DNA of 15,353 nt from Lysobacterales bacterium (GTDB taxonomy: Bacteria > Pseudomonadota > Gammaproteobacteria > Xanthomonadales > S139-57). Below are positions 14,049-15,353 of this stretch, piece after piece. The stretch is taken from the NCBI GenBank assembly GCA_026993285.1, contig JALWTZ010000325.1, positions 1 to 15,353 on the forward strand. The letters run 5' to 3'. Both the position numbers and the translations under genes were made by a program. Within the stretch, counting starts at the first letter, position 1; every line of letters begins with the position of its first letter. Below the pieces are notes generated by a model. That model searched no databases. It saw only the letters and a list, made by a program, of their open reading frames with translations, and was not told where the DNA came from.

Positions 14049-14912
14049 ATGCAGCAGATCACCCGTGTTGTCGAACTGCGCAGCCAACTGCAAGCCCTGC
14101 GCTGCCAGGGCAAGACCATCGCCCTGGTGCCGACCATGGGCAATTTGCATGAAGGGCATCTGCGGCTGGTGGATCGCGCCCGCGAGTGTGCCGATGTGGT
14201 GGTCACTTCCATTTTTGTCAATCCCACCCAGTTCGGCCCCAACGAAGATTACGACCGCTACCCGCGCACGCTGGAGGCTGATGCCGAGCAGCTGCGCCGG
14301 CGCGGCTGTGACTGGCTGTTTGCCCCGCCGGTGGAAGAAGTCTACCCGCACGGCCTGGAACGCCTGACCCGCCTCACCGTGCCGGAGCTGGCCAACAAGC
14401 TCTGTGGCGCCAGCCGCCCCGGCCATTTCGATGGCGTCTGTACCGTGGTGGCGCGGTTGTTCAATCTGGTACAACCGGATGTGGCCGTCTTTGGTGAAAA
14501 GGACCGCCAGCAATGGCTGATTTTGCAGCATATGGCGCGTGATCTGGGCTTTCCCGTGCGCATGGTCTCCCTGCCCACGGTGCGCGAGCCCGATGGCCTG
14601 GCCATGAGTTCGCGCAACCAGTATCTTGGCACTGAAGAACGGGCTGCAGCGCCACAGCTCTATCAAACCTTGCAATGGATGGCTGGGCAGCTCCGTTCCG
14701 GGGAAACGGATTACCGGCAATTGGAGCGGGCCGGCATCGAACGCCTGCAACAGGCCGGCTTTCGTCCGGACTACCTGCAGATTACCTGCCTGGATCAGCT
14801 CGATCCGTTGCAGAAAAACCACGACTGCCAGAGCGGTGTTGCCATTTTTGCCGCGGCCTACCTGGGCCAGGCCCGCCTGATCGATAACCTTTTGATTCAA
14901 GAAGAATCTTAA
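14049..14912 (+). CDS. panC: Pantothenate synthetase (pantoate-beta-alanine ligase)
   Basis: A 287-residue ATP-dependent ligase joining pantoate and beta-alanine. Motifs are ALVPTMGNLHEGH (25-37, with the HIGH-like HEGH), FVNPTQFGPNEDY, FGEKDRQQW and MSSRNQYL (KMSKS-like loop). ATG 14049 aligns with the E. coli start; GTG 14037 would add four residues overlapping panB. GGGGAG (14032-14037) is the likely ribosome-binding site, spaced a little long. Last gene of the bamC-to-panC run. Confidence 0.97.
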   Translation: MQQITRVVELRSQLQALRCQGKTIALVPTMGNLHEGHLRLVDRARECADVVVTSIFVNPTQFGPNEDYDRYPRTLEADAEQLRRRGCDWLFAPPVEEVYPHGLERLTRLTVPELANKLCGASRPGHFDGVCTVVARLFNLVQPDVAVFGEKDRQQWLILQHMARDLGFPVRMVSLPTVREPDGLAMSSRNQYLGTEERAAAPQLYQTLQWMAGQLRSGETDYRQLERAGIERLQQAGFRPDYLQITCLDQLDPLQKNHDCQSGVAIFAAAYLGQARLIDNLLIQEES

Positions 14913-14978
14913 GTTTATTATTTAAGTGATTGATTGTTTAGATCTAGCCCGGCTGATGATGCAAAAAAACAACATTTG

Positions 14979-15120
14979 TTGGCTTTGTGGCCCCGGTTGT
15001 GGTAATATTGCAACCAACTTAGGTAGACCACCAGTCCCACTAAGTTACCAGGGCGCAACTCTTTAGGGTAATCGTCACTCCGATATTGAATCCTCTCCCA
15101 AACGGGAGGGGATTTTTTTT
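14979..15120 (+). ncRNA. Candidate small RNA between panC and panD
   Basis: The 265-bp gap between panC and panD is AT-richer than its surroundings and has no convincing ORF. TTGGCT (14979-14984), 18 nt, TAATAT (15003-15008) with an upstream TG could act as a promoter with start near 15015. A stem AACTTAG (15016-15022) / CTAAGTT (15040-15046) lies at that 5' end, and a strong terminator closes at 15089-15120. This gives a transcript of about 105 nt. No known RNA family was recognised; it may instead be only the 3' end of the panC transcript. Confidence 0.3.
15089..15120 (+). terminator. Rho-independent terminator before panD
   Basis: AATCCTCTCCC (15089-15099), loop AAAC, GGGAGGGGATT (15104-15114), with one T-G wobble, then a T-tract to 15120. 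It ends the panC transcript or the candidate small RNA. Confidence 0.9.
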
Positions 15121-15146
15121 GCGCTGCTATCTTCATCTGGTAGAAT
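15119..15146 (+). promoter_or_regulatory. Possible panD promoter
   Basis: TTGCGC (15119-15124), a 16-nt spacer and TAGAAT (15141-15146), just after the terminator. The -10 box is good and the -35 weak. It would let panD be expressed separately from panBC. Confidence 0.4.
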
Positions 15147-15177
15147 TGGCGGCCCATTGAAGCAAACCGAACATCCC

Positions 15178-15353
15178 ATGCACCTGACTTTGTTGAAAGC
15201 GAAGATTCACCGGGCCACCGTAACCCATGCCGAGCTGGACTATGAAGGCTCCTGCGCCATTGATGATGACCTGCTCCAGGCTTCCGGCATCCGTGAGTTC
15301 GAGCAGATCCAGATCTACAACATCACCAATGGCGAGCGTTTTGTCACCTATGC
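15178..15353 (+). CDS. panD: Aspartate 1-decarboxylase proenzyme (partial, C-terminus off the right edge)
   Basis: The first 58 residues of PanD, about half of the usual 120-130. The enzyme makes beta-alanine from aspartate, the co-substrate of PanC. The start MHLTLLKAKIHRATVT is characteristic, and the self-cleavage site is G24-S25 within YEGSC; S25 becomes the pyruvoyl cofactor. Later family sequence IREFEQIQIYNITNGERF is present. The ribosome-binding site is weak. Confidence 0.95.
   Translation, partial: MHLTLLKAKIHRATVTHAELDYEGSCAIDDDLLQASGIREFEQIQIYNITNGERFVTY

Noticed and set aside
14918..15157. Minus-strand open frame of 79 codons between panC and panD
   Set aside because: No ribosome-binding site, no recognisable domain, and it crosses the plus-strand terminator; composition looks non-coding.

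Overview
The window looks like a chromosomal segment of a motile, GC-rich gammaproteobacterium. The grounds are the linked rnt / glutaredoxin / sodB neighbourhood, the pcnB-folK-panB-panC gene order, BamC-like and HemJ proteins, and three flagellin genes read from sigma-28 type promoters. No transposase, integrase, rRNA, tRNA or CRISPR array was seen. The species cannot be named from the sequence alone.

Layout. (1) Positions 1-2954, minus strand: hemJ, then a long two-receiver GGDEF-EAL protein that runs off the left edge; both of its catalytic signatures are degenerate, so it is more likely a c-di-GMP receptor or adaptor than an enzyme. (2) Positions 3006-5944, plus strand: three tandem flagellin genes of about 275 residues each, in two transcription units, each with a sigma-28 promoter and a related leader and closed by strong terminators. 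(3) Positions 5945-8797, plus strand: a four-gene operon of the HvfABCX/bufferin type. It holds a secreted precursor peptide with eight EGKCG motifs, a DUF692 (MNIO) maturase, its DUF2063-type partner and a DoxX-family membrane protein. This is the most remarkable system in the window: a ribosomally made, cysteine-modified, probably copper-binding peptide. (4) Positions 8856-10697: rnt, a monothiol-glutaredoxin homologue that has lost its CGFS cysteine (minus strand), and iron superoxide dismutase sodB. (5) Positions 10817-14912: a tight run bamC-like / pcnB / folK / panB / panC, with gaps of 27 bp or less or short overlaps. (6) Positions 14913-15353: a 265-bp AT-richer gap with a possible small RNA and a terminator, then the start of panD.

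How the genes work together. The hvf operon makes, modifies and exports a metal-binding peptide. FolK belongs to folate synthesis; PanB, PanC and PanD supply three of the steps to pantothenate. SodB, RNase T and PcnB are housekeeping. The flagellins build the filament. The GGDEF-EAL protein may link c-di-GMP to surface behaviour, but nothing in the sequence ties it directly to the flagellin genes.
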